Shown here: piece after piece, positions 8,243 through 16,820 of the stretch
Position numbering within the stretch: the first letter of the stretch is position 1
Layout of the letters: the number at the start of each line of letters is the position of its first letter
DNA from: DAOPZC01 sp035353175
Lineage (GTDB): Bacteria; Verrucomicrobiota; Kiritimatiellia; RFP12; UBA1067
Assembly (NCBI GenBank): GCA_035353175.1
Contig: DAOPZC010000002.1
Span: forward strand, 1 to 64,000
Direction of reading: 5' to 3'
DNA length: 64,000 nucleotides
The notes under the pieces: generated by a model
What the model was told of the DNA's origin: nothing
Databases searched by the model: none
What the model saw: only the letters and a program-made list of their open reading frames with translations
Made by a program: the position numbers and the translations under genes

Positions 8243-9100
8243 TCAGCGTTGGGCGGCGGGCGCGGGGACGGGTTTGCCGAGCTGCGCGAGCACCAGCTTG
8301 AGGGCGTGCCAGACTTCCGTCTTGGCTTTTTTCAGCGACGCCAGGTCGCCGTAGGATTCGAAGCGCAGGATGTAGGCGGGGTGGAAGGTCGGCATCACGG
8401 GGATGCCTTCGTAGCGGGTCCATTGACCCTGGATGCGGGTGATGCCGACCTGGGTGTCGAGCAGCCCTTTGATCGCGGTGCCGCCCAGCAGCACGATGAC
8501 TTTGGGCCGGATGAGGCGGATCTGCTCGCGCAGGAAGGGCAGGCAGGTCTGCATCTCGTCGGACTGCGGCGTGCGGTTCCCGGGCGGGCGGCATTTGCAG
8601 ATGTTGGCGATGAAAACGTCGTCGCGCGAATATCCCATGGCGTTGATCATTTTGGTCAGGAACTGTCCGGCGGCCCCCACGAACGCGAGTCCTTGCCGGT
8701 CTTCGTCCGCCCCCGGCGCCTCGCCGATGAACATGACGTCCGGGCTGTTGCAGTTGCCCTGGCCGGGAACGGAGCGGGTCCGCTGCTGGCGCAGGACGCA
8801 CGCGGCGCAGGCGTCGATGCGCGCCGCGATTTCGCCGAGGGCGGTGCGGCGCGCTTCGGGCGACAGCGCGGGTTGCGCGGTCGTTAGAGGCGCGGCGGCG
8901 GCTGCTGGGGGGCGGCTGCGGGGCGCCGCCGCTTCCGGGCAGGCTGCCGCCGATGCGGGGGCCGGCGCGGCCTGCGGCTTGCCGTCCGCCGCCAGGGACT
9001 GCATCACGCCCGGGTCAAGCTCGATCGTCCGCTCGCCCAGCTCTTTGAGCAGCGTGACGTGATCGGCGATGCCGTCGATGATGTCTGTCCATTCCGACAT
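8243..9100 (-). CDS. Family 4 uracil-DNA glycosylase (4Fe-4S)
   Basis: 285 residues. Residues 1-90 are an Ala/Pro-rich N-terminal region. The UDG domain follows, with Fe-S ligands Cys98 and Cys101, and Cys170 and Cys186 with the 15-residue spacing typical of family 4. Motif A is GEAPGADED (126-134) and motif B is the HPAYILR region. The enzyme removes uracil from DNA to start base-excision repair. The gene ends with its own terminator. It begins three bases after the galE stop, so it is expressed with galE. Confidence 0.9.
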   Translation of the reverse strand: MSEWTDIIDGIADHVTLLKELGERTIELDPGVMQSLAADGKPQAAPAPASAAACPEAAAPRSRPPAAAAAPLTTAQPALSPEARRTALGEIAARIDACAACVLRQQRTRSVPGQGNCNSPDVMFIGEAPGADEDRQGLAFVGAAGQFLTKMINAMGYSRDDVFIANICKCRPPGNRTPQSDEMQTCLPFLREQIRLIRPKVIVLLGGTAIKGLLDTQVGITRIQGQWTRYEGIPVMPTFHPAYILRFESYGDLASLKKAKTEVWHALKLVLAQLGKPVPAPAAQR

Positions 9101-9103
9101 GCT

Positions 9104-10126
9104 CTACGCCTTTGCGAAACCGTTCGGGTTCTGGGACTGCCAGCGCCACGCGTCCTCGCACATGGTGCTCAGGTCGCGCTCCGCCTTCCAGCCCAGCTCG
9201 TTGAGGGCTTTGGACGGGTCGGCCCAGCATTCCGCGATGTCGCCGGGGCGGCGCGGCTGGATCGTGTAAGGAATCGTGCGGCCCGAGGCTTTCTCGAAGG
9301 CCGAGACCACTTGGAGCACGCTGCAGCCGTTGCCGGTGCCGAGGTTGTAAACCGCGAGGCCCGGTTTGGAGGCGAGCTTGTCGATGGCCTTGAGATGGCC
9401 GGCCGCGAGGTCCACCACGTGGATGTAGTCGCGCACGCCCGTGCCGTCGGGCGTCGGATAATCGTTGCCGTAGATGGAGAGGCTGGGGCGGCGGCCGATC
9501 GCCACCTGCGCCACGAAGGGCAGGAGGTTGTTGGGGATGCCGGCCGGGTCTTCGCCGATCAGTCCGCTCGGGTGCGCGCCGATGGGGTTGAAGTAGCGCA
9601 GCAGGATGATGTTCCACGCGGGGTCGGCTTTCTGGACGTCGCGGAAAATCTGCTCCATCATCAGCTTGGACCAGCCGTAGGGATTCGTCGCGCCCGGCGT
9701 GGGGCAGTCCTCGCGGATGGGCACAGAGGCGGGGTCGCCGTAGACCGTGGCGGAGGAACTGAAAACGATGTTCTTGCAGCCGGCTGCGATCATGGCCTCG
9801 CAGAGCGTGATGGTGCCGGTGATGTTGTTGCCGTAGTAGGCGAGCGGGAGGCGCGTGGATTCGCCGACCGCCTTGAGCGCGGCGAAGTGGATCACGGCGT
9901 CGACGCGGCCTTCGGCTTGGAAGACGGCGCCGAGCGCGGCGCGGTCGCGGATGTCGGCGTTGTGGAACGCGACTGCCCGGCCGGTGATTTTCTGCACGCG
10001 GCGCAGGCTTTCTTCGCAGCTGTTGCAGAGGTTGTCGACGACCGCCACGGCGTGGCCGGCGTTCAGGAGTTCGACGCACGTGTGCGAGCCGATAAACCCT
10101 GCGCCGCCAGTGACTAAGACCTTCAT
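9104..10126 (-). CDS. galE: UDP-glucose 4-epimerase
   Basis: 340 residues from the ATG at 10124-10126, preceded by GAAAGG; the protein then starts MKVLVTGGAGFIGSH. It is an extended SDR: GGAGFIG binds NAD, the SSSATVYG block carries the catalytic Ser, and NPYGWSK carries the Tyr-x3-Lys pair. RPGD and the C-terminal layout match GalE. It interconverts UDP-glucose and UDP-galactose for the Leloir pathway and for surface polysaccharide precursors. An upstream ATG five codons earlier lacks an RBS. Confidence 0.93.
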   Translation of the reverse strand: MKVLVTGGAGFIGSHTCVELLNAGHAVAVVDNLCNSCEESLRRVQKITGRAVAFHNADIRDRAALGAVFQAEGRVDAVIHFAALKAVGESTRLPLAYYGNNITGTITLCEAMIAAGCKNIVFSSSATVYGDPASVPIREDCPTPGATNPYGWSKLMMEQIFRDVQKADPAWNIILLRYFNPIGAHPSGLIGEDPAGIPNNLLPFVAQVAIGRRPSLSIYGNDYPTPDGTGVRDYIHVVDLAAGHLKAIDKLASKPGLAVYNLGTGNGCSVLQVVSAFEKASGRTIPYTIQPRRPGDIAECWADPSKALNELGWKAERDLSTMCEDAWRWQSQNPNGFAKA

Positions 10127-10214
10127 GGATAGACCTTTCAAATTGAAGTGTTCAGTTTACCGCAAACGGGGACGAAAACAAACCGGAAGTTTGGCCGGGC
10201 GCGCGGATGAGGTG

Positions 10215-10244
10215 TTGACCGGCGCGCCCGCTTTCTGCTAAAGT
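10215..10244 (+). promoter_or_regulatory. Predicted sigma-70 promoter of tpx
   Basis: TTGACC (10215-10220) and TAAAGT (10239-10244) with an 18-bp spacer, 54 bp before the tpx start. The tpx RBS AAAGGAG follows. Confidence 0.5.
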
Positions 10245-10298
10245 GAGCCTCATCTAAGTTTTCGCGGTCCACGCATGTTTTAGAGAAAGGAGACGAGG

Positions 10299-10799
10299 AT
10301 GTCACACGTAACTTTCAAGGGCAATCCAGTCAAAACAACGGGCGATCTGCCGGCGGTCGGCGCCAAGGCTCCCGATTTTTCGCTCACGGGCAAAGACCTG
10401 GCGGACGTCAGGCTGGGGGATTTCGCAGGCAAAAAGGTGGTGCTGAATATTTTTCCGAGCATCGACACGCCGGTGTGCGCGGCGTCGGTCCGGCGCTTCA
10501 ACGCCGAGGCGGGCGTGCTGGGCGACACGGCGGTGCTGTGCGTTTCGGCCGACCTGCCGTTTGCGGCGGGCCGCTTCTGCACGGTCGAGGGGCTTGAAAA
10601 GGTGCACCCCGTCTCGGTGTTCCGCTCTCCGGCGTTCGGCATGGACTACGGCGTGGCGATTGCCGAGGGGCCGCTGCGCGGCCTGCTGTCCCGGGCGATC
10701 GTGATCATCGACGGCGCGGGCAAGGTGACCTACACCGAGCATGTCGCGGAGATCACGCAGGAGCCGGACTACGAGGCGGCGTTGCGCGCGCTCGCGTGA
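10299..10799 (+). CDS. tpx: Thiol peroxidase (atypical 2-Cys peroxiredoxin)
   Basis: 166 residues, the normal length. SIDTPVCAASVRRFN contains the peroxidatic Cys, and SADLPFAAGRFC contains the resolving Cys, both in typical Tpx context. It reduces hydrogen and alkyl peroxides with thioredoxin. The gene has its own promoter and a strong AAAGGAG. It is transcribed divergently from galE and converges on dinB with only 18 bp between stop codons. Confidence 0.95.
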   Translation: MSHVTFKGNPVKTTGDLPAVGAKAPDFSLTGKDLADVRLGDFAGKKVVLNIFPSIDTPVCAASVRRFNAEAGVLGDTAVLCVSADLPFAAGRFCTVEGLEKVHPVSVFRSPAFGMDYGVAIAEGPLRGLLSRAIVIIDGAGKVTYTEHVAEITQEPDYEAALRALA

Positions 10800-10817
10800 C
10801 CGCGCGGCGGCTGTGCC

Positions 10818-12035
10818 TCAGCGCGTCGGGCGGTGGACGTTGCCGTCGGGCGGAGGAAGACGCTCCGCCCGACGGGGACAGCGTCCCAGCGCCTTGTCGC
10901 CGAGCTTCTCGCGCAGCGCGTCCACGGCGCGGCAGAGGCGTTCGCGCTTTTCGCGGGCTTCGGGCGCGTCGTCGAAGAGCGAGAGCTGCTCGCTGCGCCC
11001 GTCGCTGAACCCGCTGACGCCGAAGCCGATCAGCCGGACCGGCTGGATCAGCCGCTCCGCGTCGAACAGCGCCATCGCCATTGCACGGAAGGAGAAGTCG
11101 TCGCACACGGCCGTCTCGAACGGCGCCTGCCGCGTGATCGTGCGGAAGTCCGACCAGCGCAGTTTCAGCCGGCCGACGGTCGCGTAGCGACAATGGGCGC
11201 GCACGCGCTGGCCGACCTCGTCTGCCAGTTCCTTGAGGATTTCGCGCACGGTCTCGCGGTCGCGGCAGTCTTCGGGAAACGTGTATTCGCGCGAGAGGCT
11301 TTTTTCTTCGAACGCGGTCTCGACCTCGCGCGCGTCTTCGCCGGACGCGAGCGCCAACAGGTGCGCCGCGAGGCTTTCGCCCAGCAGCCGGGTCAGATAT
11401 GCCGGATCAGCCGCCTGGAGGTCCGCGACGGTCCGGAATCCCGCGCGCTCCAGCGCTTCGCCCGTCACCTTCCCCACGCCCCAGAGCGCGCCGACCTTCA
11501 GCGCGCCCAGGAACCGCACGACCGACTCGCGCTCTTCCGGCACCACAAACAGCCCGTCTGGCTTGGCCTTTTCGCTGGCGAGCTTGGCCAGAAACTTGTT
11601 GTGGGCCACGCCGACCGAGGCGGTGAGCCGCACCTCGGCGCGGATGGCGGCGCGGATCTGTTGGGCGATGGCCATGCCCTCCCCGAACAGCGTGCGCGCG
11701 CCGGTCACGTCGATGAACGCCTCGTCGATCGAGACCGGTTCGATCAGCGGCGAGAAGCGCTCGAAGATCGAGAAGACACGGCGCGAAGCCGCATCGTACC
11801 GCGCCATGTCGGGCGGGACGAAAATCCCCTGCGGACAGCGCCGGTAGGCTTCGCGCGAGGGCATGGCGGAGTGCACGCCGAAGGCGCGCGCCTCGTACGA
11901 GCAGGTGGAGACCACGCCGCGCTGGTCGGGCGGCGCGCCGACGATCACCGGCTGACCGCGCCACTCGGGGTGGTCGCGCTGCTCGACCGCCGCGAAAAAT
12001 GCGTCCATGTCGACATGGAGAATGCATCGCCGCAT
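10818..12035 (-). CDS. dinB: DNA polymerase IV (Y-family)
   Basis: 405 residues. Palm motifs are HVDMDAFFAAVE at the N-terminus and VSIDEAFIDVTG near residue 102; the YEARAFGVHSAMP fingers block and the HhH region (LWGVGKVTGEALE) follow. The C-terminal little-finger domain is complete. It performs error-prone translesion synthesis. GAGGG precedes the ATG. A strong terminator separates it from infC upstream, so it needs its own promoter, which I could not identify; no clear LexA box was seen. Confidence 0.93.
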   Translation of the reverse strand: MRRCILHVDMDAFFAAVEQRDHPEWRGQPVIVGAPPDQRGVVSTCSYEARAFGVHSAMPSREAYRRCPQGIFVPPDMARYDAASRRVFSIFERFSPLIEPVSIDEAFIDVTGARTLFGEGMAIAQQIRAAIRAEVRLTASVGVAHNKFLAKLASEKAKPDGLFVVPEERESVVRFLGALKVGALWGVGKVTGEALERAGFRTVADLQAADPAYLTRLLGESLAAHLLALASGEDAREVETAFEEKSLSREYTFPEDCRDRETVREILKELADEVGQRVRAHCRYATVGRLKLRWSDFRTITRQAPFETAVCDDFSFRAMAMALFDAERLIQPVRLIGFGVSGFSDGRSEQLSLFDDAPEAREKRERLCRAVDALREKLGDKALGRCPRRAERLPPPDGNVHRPTR

Positions 12036-12046
12036 GAAGAACCCTC

Positions 12047-12079
12047 AAAAAAAACACCGCCCCGGAGCCGGGACGGTGT
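12047..12079 (-). terminator. Strong intrinsic terminator of the thrS-infC unit
   Basis: On the minus strand, ACACCGTCCCGG pairs with CCGGGGCGGTGT (12-bp stem with one G-T pair, tight loop) and is followed by eight T residues. It lies between infC and dinB. Confidence 0.9.
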
Positions 12080-12106
12080 GCGCGAAGAGAGCCGCCTGAG
12101 AAGGCC

Positions 12107-12766
12107 TCACTCCGCGGTTGGGGCGGCCGGCGGAACGGGTGCCGGGGCCGGGGCCTGAACCGGAGCCTGAACCGGAGCCTGAACCGGGGCCGGACGGGGG
12201 GCGGCCGGAGCGGGCCGGGGCGGCTGCGGCGCCGACGGCTGTCCCGAACCCGCCTTCACGGGTTTTGCCGCCAGCATGCATCCCAGCGTTCTTCCGATCA
12301 GTTTCGGCGACTGCTCAACAATCGCGCAGGAGGCGCATTCTTCGATCACCTTGTTGACAACGCCCATGCCCAGTTCCTTGTGCGCGTTCTCGCGCCCGCG
12401 GTACTGGAGGGTCACCTTGACTTTGTGTCCTTCGGCAAGGAACTCTTTGATCTGACGCAGCTTGTGACCCAGGTCGTTCGCGTCCACGCTGGCGTGGAAC
12501 TTGACCTCCTTGATCATCGTCGTCTTCTGGTTCTTGCGCGCCTGCTTGCGCTTGATGCTTTCCTCATAGCGGAACTTGCCGAAATCCATGATTTTGCAAA
12601 CCGGCGGTTCGGCGTTCGGGGATACCTCCACGAGGTCGAGTCCCTGTTGATCGGCAAGGCGTTGCGCGTCGCGCGTGGTCATCACCCCCAGCATTTCGCC
12701 GTTGGCGTTGATCACACGGACATTCGGGACACGGATTTTGAAGTTAACACGGATGAACGAAGCGAT
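12107..12766 (-). CDS. infC: Translation initiation factor IF-3, apparent AUC start
   Basis: 219 residues from an ATC codon at 12764-12766. It was chosen because GGAGG (12773-12777) lies six bases upstream and the reading frame then supplies the normal IF-3 N-terminus (FIRVNFKIRVPNVRVINANGEMLG). A stop codon (TGA, 12770-12772) closes the frame just before. Starting at the later GTG (12713-12715) would delete ~17 conserved residues. Non-canonical starts (AUU in E. coli) are the known basis of infC autoregulation. IF-3 N and C domains are complete. After residue ~165 comes a Pro/Ala/Gln-rich tail encoded by a 12-bp repeat. thrS lies 85 bp upstream. rpmI and rplT, the usual downstream genes, are absent here. 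Confidence 0.93.
   Translation of the reverse strand: MASFIRVNFKIRVPNVRVINANGEMLGVMTTRDAQRLADQQGLDLVEVSPNAEPPVCKIMDFGKFRYEESIKRKQARKNQKTTMIKEVKFHASVDANDLGHKLRQIKEFLAEGHKVKVTLQYRGRENAHKELGMGVVNKVIEECASCAIVEQSPKLIGRTLGCMLAAKPVKAGSGQPSAPQPPRPAPAAPRPAPVQAPVQAPVQAPAPAPVPPAAPTAE
12154..12189 (-). repeat. 12-bp tandem repeat encoding the IF-3 Pro-Val-Gln-Ala tail
   Basis: Three tandem copies of CCTGAACCGGAG (the last ends GGGG), reading as PVQA units in the IF-3 C-terminal tail. The array could vary in copy number by slippage. Confidence 0.8.
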
Positions 12767-12851
12767 AGCTCACCTCCACTGTTGAGCCGGCGATGCGGCT
12801 CTTGTTTCTGTTTCTGAACATGTCCGGTAAAACCGGGACCCCAAAAAACCA

Positions 12852-14585
12852 CTATGCCTTCAGCGCGGCCTTCAGCAGTTCCATGAACGCGTCGAGCGTC
12901 ATGGCGCCCTGGTCGCCCGCCTCGCGGCTGCGGACCGACACCACGCCCGCCTCGGCGTCGCGTCCGCCGACCACCAGCATGAAGGGCACCTTCTCGAGCT
13001 GGGCCTTGCGGATCTTCGCGCCGAGCTTCTCGTTGTCGGCGTCGACCGTCACGCGGACGTCCGCCTCGCGCAGCGTGGCCTCGATGCCCTTCGCGTACTC
13101 GATTTGCCCCGCCGTGATCGGCAGCACGCGCACCTGCTCCGGCGCGAGCCACGCGGGGAACGCCCCGCCGTAGTGCTCGATGAGGATGCCGAAGAAGCGC
13201 TCGAGGCTGCCCAGCAGCGCGCGGTGCACCATGTAGGGCTGGTGCTCCTTGCCGTCCTCGCCGATGTAGGTGAGGTTGAAGCGTTCCGGCAGGTTGAAAT
13301 CGAACTGGATGGTGCCGAGCTGCCAGGGGCGGCCCAGCGCATCCTTGATCTTGAGGTCGATCTTCGGGCCGTAGAAGGCCCCGCCGCCCTCGTCCACCTG
13401 ATAGGCGATGCCCTCGGCCTTGAGGGCGCTCTCGAGCGAGCGCGTGGCCTGCTCCCAGCGCTCCGGCAGGCCGACCGCCTTCTCGGGGCGCGTGGAGAGG
13501 TAGGCCGTGATGTCGTTGAACCCGAAGCGGCGCAGGATGCGCAGCGCGAAGTTCACCGTGAAGCGGATTTCGCCCTCGATCTGCTCCGGGGTGCAGAAGA
13601 TGTGCGCATCGTCCTGGGTGAAGCCGCGCACGCGCAGCAGGCCGTGGCGCACGCCCTCTTTCTCGTAGCGGTACACCGTGCCCATCTCCGCCCAGCGCAG
13701 CGGCAGGTCGCGGTACGAGTAGCGGCGGGTCTTGTAAATCTGGATGTGGAACGGGCAGTTCATGGGCTTCACGTAGTACTGCTCGACCGTCGTGTGCGAA
13801 CCCTCGCCCTCCGTCACGTTCATGCACGGGAACATGCTCTCGCGGTAGAAGCCCAAGTGGCCGGAGGTCTCCCACAGCTTGGCGCGGCCGACGTGCGGGG
13901 TGAACACCATTTCGTAGCCCGCGCGGAAGTGTTCGCGGCGCCAGTAATCTTCGATGGCCACGCGGACGCGCGCGCCCTTGGGATGCCAGTGCGCCAGGCC
14001 GGGGCCCACGTCTTCGCTGATGCTGAACAGCTCCAGCTCTTTGCCCAGCTTGCGGTGGTCGCGCTTCTTTGCCTCTTCGATGCGGGCGAGCGCGGCGTCG
14101 AGCGCCTCCTGCGAGACGTCGGCCATGCCGTACAGCCGCTGCAGCATCGCGTTGTTTTCGTCGCCGCGGTAATATGACCCGGCCACGGCCATGATCTTCA
14201 CCGCGCCGATGTCCGAGGTCTTGGCCACGTGCGGACCGCGGCACAGGTCCGTGAAATCGCCGCACGTGTAGAGCGAGACGGCCTCGCCTTCGGGAATGTC
14301 GGCCAGGCGCTCCAGCTTATATTTCTGGCCCGCGAAAACCTTGGCGGCCTCGGCGCGCGAAACCTCGCGGCGCTCGAAGGGCAGCCCGGCGCTGATGATC
14401 GCCTTGATCTCCGCCTCGATCTTCGGGAAATCTTCCGGCGCGAGCCGGTGCTCCATATCGAAATCGTAATAGAACCCGTCCTCCGTCGAGGGTCCGATAT
14501 CCAACTTCACGTTGCCGTATAGCCTGCAAACCGCCGCCGCCATCACATGGGCGGCGCTATGACGCATCACTTCAATCGCTTCCAC
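12852..14585 (-). CDS. thrS: Threonyl-tRNA synthetase lacking the TGS domain
   Basis: 577 residues from a GTG at 14583-14585, chosen because GGAGG lies five bases upstream. The protein begins VEAIEVMRHSAAH, directly at the editing domain (HSAAH zinc-type motif); the ~60-residue N-terminal TGS domain of E. coli-type ThrS (642 aa) is missing. The class II catalytic core is intact: GPHVAK, MNCPFHIQIYK with the zinc Cys, RYEKEGVRHGLLRVRGFTQDDAH, and the C-terminal anticodon-binding domain. It charges tRNA-Thr. It is co-transcribed with infC downstream. Confidence 0.95.
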   Translation of the reverse strand: MEAIEVMRHSAAHVMAAAVCRLYGNVKLDIGPSTEDGFYYDFDMEHRLAPEDFPKIEAEIKAIISAGLPFERREVSRAEAAKVFAGQKYKLERLADIPEGEAVSLYTCGDFTDLCRGPHVAKTSDIGAVKIMAVAGSYYRGDENNAMLQRLYGMADVSQEALDAALARIEEAKKRDHRKLGKELELFSISEDVGPGLAHWHPKGARVRVAIEDYWRREHFRAGYEMVFTPHVGRAKLWETSGHLGFYRESMFPCMNVTEGEGSHTTVEQYYVKPMNCPFHIQIYKTRRYSYRDLPLRWAEMGTVYRYEKEGVRHGLLRVRGFTQDDAHIFCTPEQIEGEIRFTVNFALRILRRFGFNDITAYLSTRPEKAVGLPERWEQATRSLESALKAEGIAYQVDEGGGAFYGPKIDLKIKDALGRPWQLGTIQFDFNLPERFNLTYIGEDGKEHQPYMVHRALLGSLERFFGILIEHYGGAFPAWLAPEQVRVLPITAGQIEYAKGIEATLREADVRVTVDADNEKLGAKIRKAQLEKVPFMLVVGGRDAEAGVVSVRSREAGDQGAMTLDAFMELLKAALKA

Positions 14586-14648
14586 AAAAACCTCCAAGCC
14601 GGGGAGCATACAAACGCCCGCCGGAAAACAGCCAAACAGTTAGAGTAA

Positions 14649-14677
14649 AGTGTCCCGAATCCGGTGCCGGATGTCAA
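14649..14677 (-). promoter_or_regulatory. Predicted sigma-70 promoter of thrS-infC
   Basis: On the minus strand a perfect TTGACA (14672-14677) is followed after 17 bp by GACACT (14649-14654), 63 bp before the thrS GTG. The -10 is a weak match. Confidence 0.45.
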
Positions 14678-14719
14678 GCGCCCGCTTGCGGCCGCAAACT
14701 CCGCCGCGTCGGGTGCGGG

Positions 14720-15859
14720 CTAGGACTCCTCGATGAGCGTGAGGGCGATGTCGCGGCTTTTGCCGGCGCGGGTGACCGTGAGCGTCACGCGGTCGCCGGG
14801 CTTGCGCGGGTCGAGGATCGCCTGCACGTCTTCGATGGTCCGCACGGGGGTGCCGTCGACCGCGGTGATGACGTCGCCGAAGACCAGCTCGCCGAGCCGG
14901 TTGATACCGAGGCCTTCGAGGCCCGCTTTTGCGGCGGGGGTCTGGTCGAAGACGGCGTAGATGACGACGCCGGTGATGTCGGCGCGTTCGGTGACGTGAT
15001 CGGGCAGCAGCTGCACGCCGAGGCCCGCGCGCGTGACGCGGCCCTTTCCGATCAGCTGGGGTACCACGCGCGAGACGGTGTCGGAGGGGACCGCGAAGCC
15101 GATGCCCGCGTAGGCGCCGCTCGGGCTCAGAATGGCGGTGTTGACGCCGACCAGCCGTCCGCACGCCGCCAGCAGCGGCCCGCCGGAGTTGCCGGGGTTG
15201 ATCGCGGTGTCGGTCTGGATCACGTCGTAGATCTTGCGGTCCGTCATGGAGGTGATGGTGCGCCCGAGGGCGCTGACGATGCCGGACGAGAGGGTGGTGT
15301 CGAGGCCGAAGGGGTTGCCGATGGCATAGACCTGCTGGCCGACTTCGAGGTCGCGCGACGGGGCGGCCTCGACCGGCACGAGCTTTTCGGGCGGCGCGTC
15401 GATCTTGAGCACGGCCAGATCGTAGTCCGGCGCGACGCCGACGAGCTTGGCGTCGTAGCGGGTGCCGTCGGGGAAGGTGACGGTCAGGGTGTTCGCCTGG
15501 TACACCACGTGGTAGTTGCTGATGATGTGGCCTTTCTTGTCCCACACGAAGCCCGAGCCCGCGCCCTGCGGCACCTCGTAGAGCTGGACGTCGAAGAAGC
15601 CGCGGCGCACGAGCGCGTTGTTGGCGACCGCGACGACGGAGGGGGAGACGCGCTTGTAGACGGCGGTCGCCTCGGTCTCGGGGATGGGTTGCACGAAGCG
15701 CGGCGCGGGCTGCGCGGCGGCGCCGACCTGGTTGGTGAGAGGGGGCGGCGGTTCCGTGGGAACCTCCCGCCGCCGGCGATTGTCCAGGAGCTGGAACGCG
15801 AGGAAAAACACCATCGCCACCAGCGCTAAGGTGAGAAAAGGTGAACGTGCCGAATTCAT
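14720..15859 (-). CDS. HtrA/DegP-type trypsin-like serine protease with one PDZ domain
   Basis: 379 residues. Residues 8-24 form an N-terminal membrane anchor, then a Pro-rich linker. The protease domain carries the triad His117 (SNYHVVY), Asp147 (DYDLAVLKI) and Ser225 (NPGNSGGPL). A single PDZ domain (~270-379) follows. One PDZ and an anchor make it DegS-like in layout; it should act in the periplasm on misfolded or regulatory substrates. The ATG at 15857-15859 was chosen because it begins the anchor. The open frame continues far upstream, but that part is antisense to the next gene and was rejected. Confidence 0.9.
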   Translation of the reverse strand: MNSARSPFLTLALVAMVFFLAFQLLDNRRRREVPTEPPPPLTNQVGAAAQPAPRFVQPIPETEATAVYKRVSPSVVAVANNALVRRGFFDVQLYEVPQGAGSGFVWDKKGHIISNYHVVYQANTLTVTFPDGTRYDAKLVGVAPDYDLAVLKIDAPPEKLVPVEAAPSRDLEVGQQVYAIGNPFGLDTTLSSGIVSALGRTITSMTDRKIYDVIQTDTAINPGNSGGPLLAACGRLVGVNTAILSPSGAYAGIGFAVPSDTVSRVVPQLIGKGRVTRAGLGVQLLPDHVTERADITGVVIYAVFDQTPAAKAGLEGLGINRLGELVFGDVITAVDGTPVRTIEDVQAILDPRKPGDRVTLTVTRAGKSRDIALTLIEES

Positions 15860-16030
15860 AGTCCCAAGGATAACGCATCCCGACAGAGGTTTTCGAGCCG
15901 AAAAACAGCCCCACGGGCCCGCGGCCGCGGGCCCCGTCTCCCGTCCCGCCCCGCCGGCGCAGAGAAAGCGGTGGCACGGGCAGGCCGGAAACGTGTATAC
16001 TGCCGCTATTTCCACAGAACGGAGAACGAT

Positions 16031-16780
16031 GTGAACTGGCCGCTGTTTTTCAGTACGTTTACCCTCATATTCCTGGCCGAACTCGGCGATAAAACACAGC
16101 TGGCCGTGATGAGCCAGTCGGCCGCGTCCACGTCCAAGTGGACGGTGTTCGCGGCGGGCGCGATCGCGCTGGCGGCGTCGACGGCGATCGGCGTGCTGGC
16201 CGGCGACCTGATCCGTCGCTTCGTGCCGGACGAGCGGTACATCAAATGCGTGGGCGGCGCGCTGTTCCTGGTTTTCGGCTGCCTGATGCTGCGCGAGGCC
16301 TTTCTGCCCAAGGCTGAAAAAGCCGAAGCCGCGCCCCGCAGGGTTTCCGACATCACCGGCTGGGTGGGCCGTTTCGTGATTCAGCAGGCGGCGGTTTTCG
16401 AGAAGGCGGCTTTTGAGGACTACGAGGCGCTGGCGGCGCGCTCGTTGGATCCGGACGAGAAGGCGGTGTTTGCGCGGCTGGCGGCGGAGGAGCGCTGGCA
16501 CCACGAGGCCATGCTGAGCGCGCTGGCAGCAGGGGCGGACAAAGACATCCCGATCACCGCCGCGATGGCGGGGACGCTGCCACCGGTGGACGACCTCATG
16601 CACGACGCGGTCAAGGCGTCCAAAGAGGTCGAGCACGCGATCGAGCACGAACGCGCCATGGCGCTGTTCTACCGGACGCTGGCGGAGAAGAGCGTGATCC
16701 CGCGCTTGCGCGAGACTTTTACGGCGCTGGCCGTCGCGGAGGACAACCACGCCCAGCGTCTGATCGCGCTGCGGAAATGA
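16031..16780 (+). CDS. Half-size GDT1/UPF0016 transporter fused to a ferritin-like domain
   Basis: 249 residues from a GTG with GGAG six bases upstream. Residues 4-90 hold three membrane helices; the first contains ELGDKTQ (17-23), the single E-x-G-D-K/T signature of TMEM165/GDT1 (UPF0016) cation transporters, which normally carry two such repeats. Residues ~120-249 are a ferritin-like/rubrerythrin-type four-helix domain with a full diiron-type ligand pattern: Glu124 or Glu129, Glu154-x2-His157, Glu205 or Glu207, and Glu237-x2-His240. GDT1 proteins move Mn2+ or Ca2+. The fusion resembles membrane ferritin MbfA in principle (ferritin-like plus transporter) but with a different transporter and reversed order. 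I infer manganese or iron export linked to metal sensing or oxidation. A possible -10 (TATACT, 15996-16001) lies upstream. Confidence 0.8.
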   Translation: MNWPLFFSTFTLIFLAELGDKTQLAVMSQSAASTSKWTVFAAGAIALAASTAIGVLAGDLIRRFVPDERYIKCVGGALFLVFGCLMLREAFLPKAEKAEAAPRRVSDITGWVGRFVIQQAAVFEKAAFEDYEALAARSLDPDEKAVFARLAAEERWHHEAMLSALAAGADKDIPITAAMAGTLPPVDDLMHDAVKASKEVEHAIEHERAMALFYRTLAEKSVIPRLRETFTALAVAEDNHAQRLIALRK

Positions 16781-16820
16781 GCGCGGCGGAGTGCGGAAGC
16801 GCTAAAGCGGCTTTGAACGA

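Noticed and set aside
15972..15987. Possible sigma-54 promoter (TGGCACG) upstream of the GDT1-ferritin gene
   Set aside because: The -24 half matches, but the -12 half lacks the essential GC of TTGC at the right spacing.
15860..16750. Long upstream extension of the HtrA reading frame on the minus strand
   Set aside because: It is antisense to the GDT1-ferritin gene. The protease anchor and domain begin at 15859.
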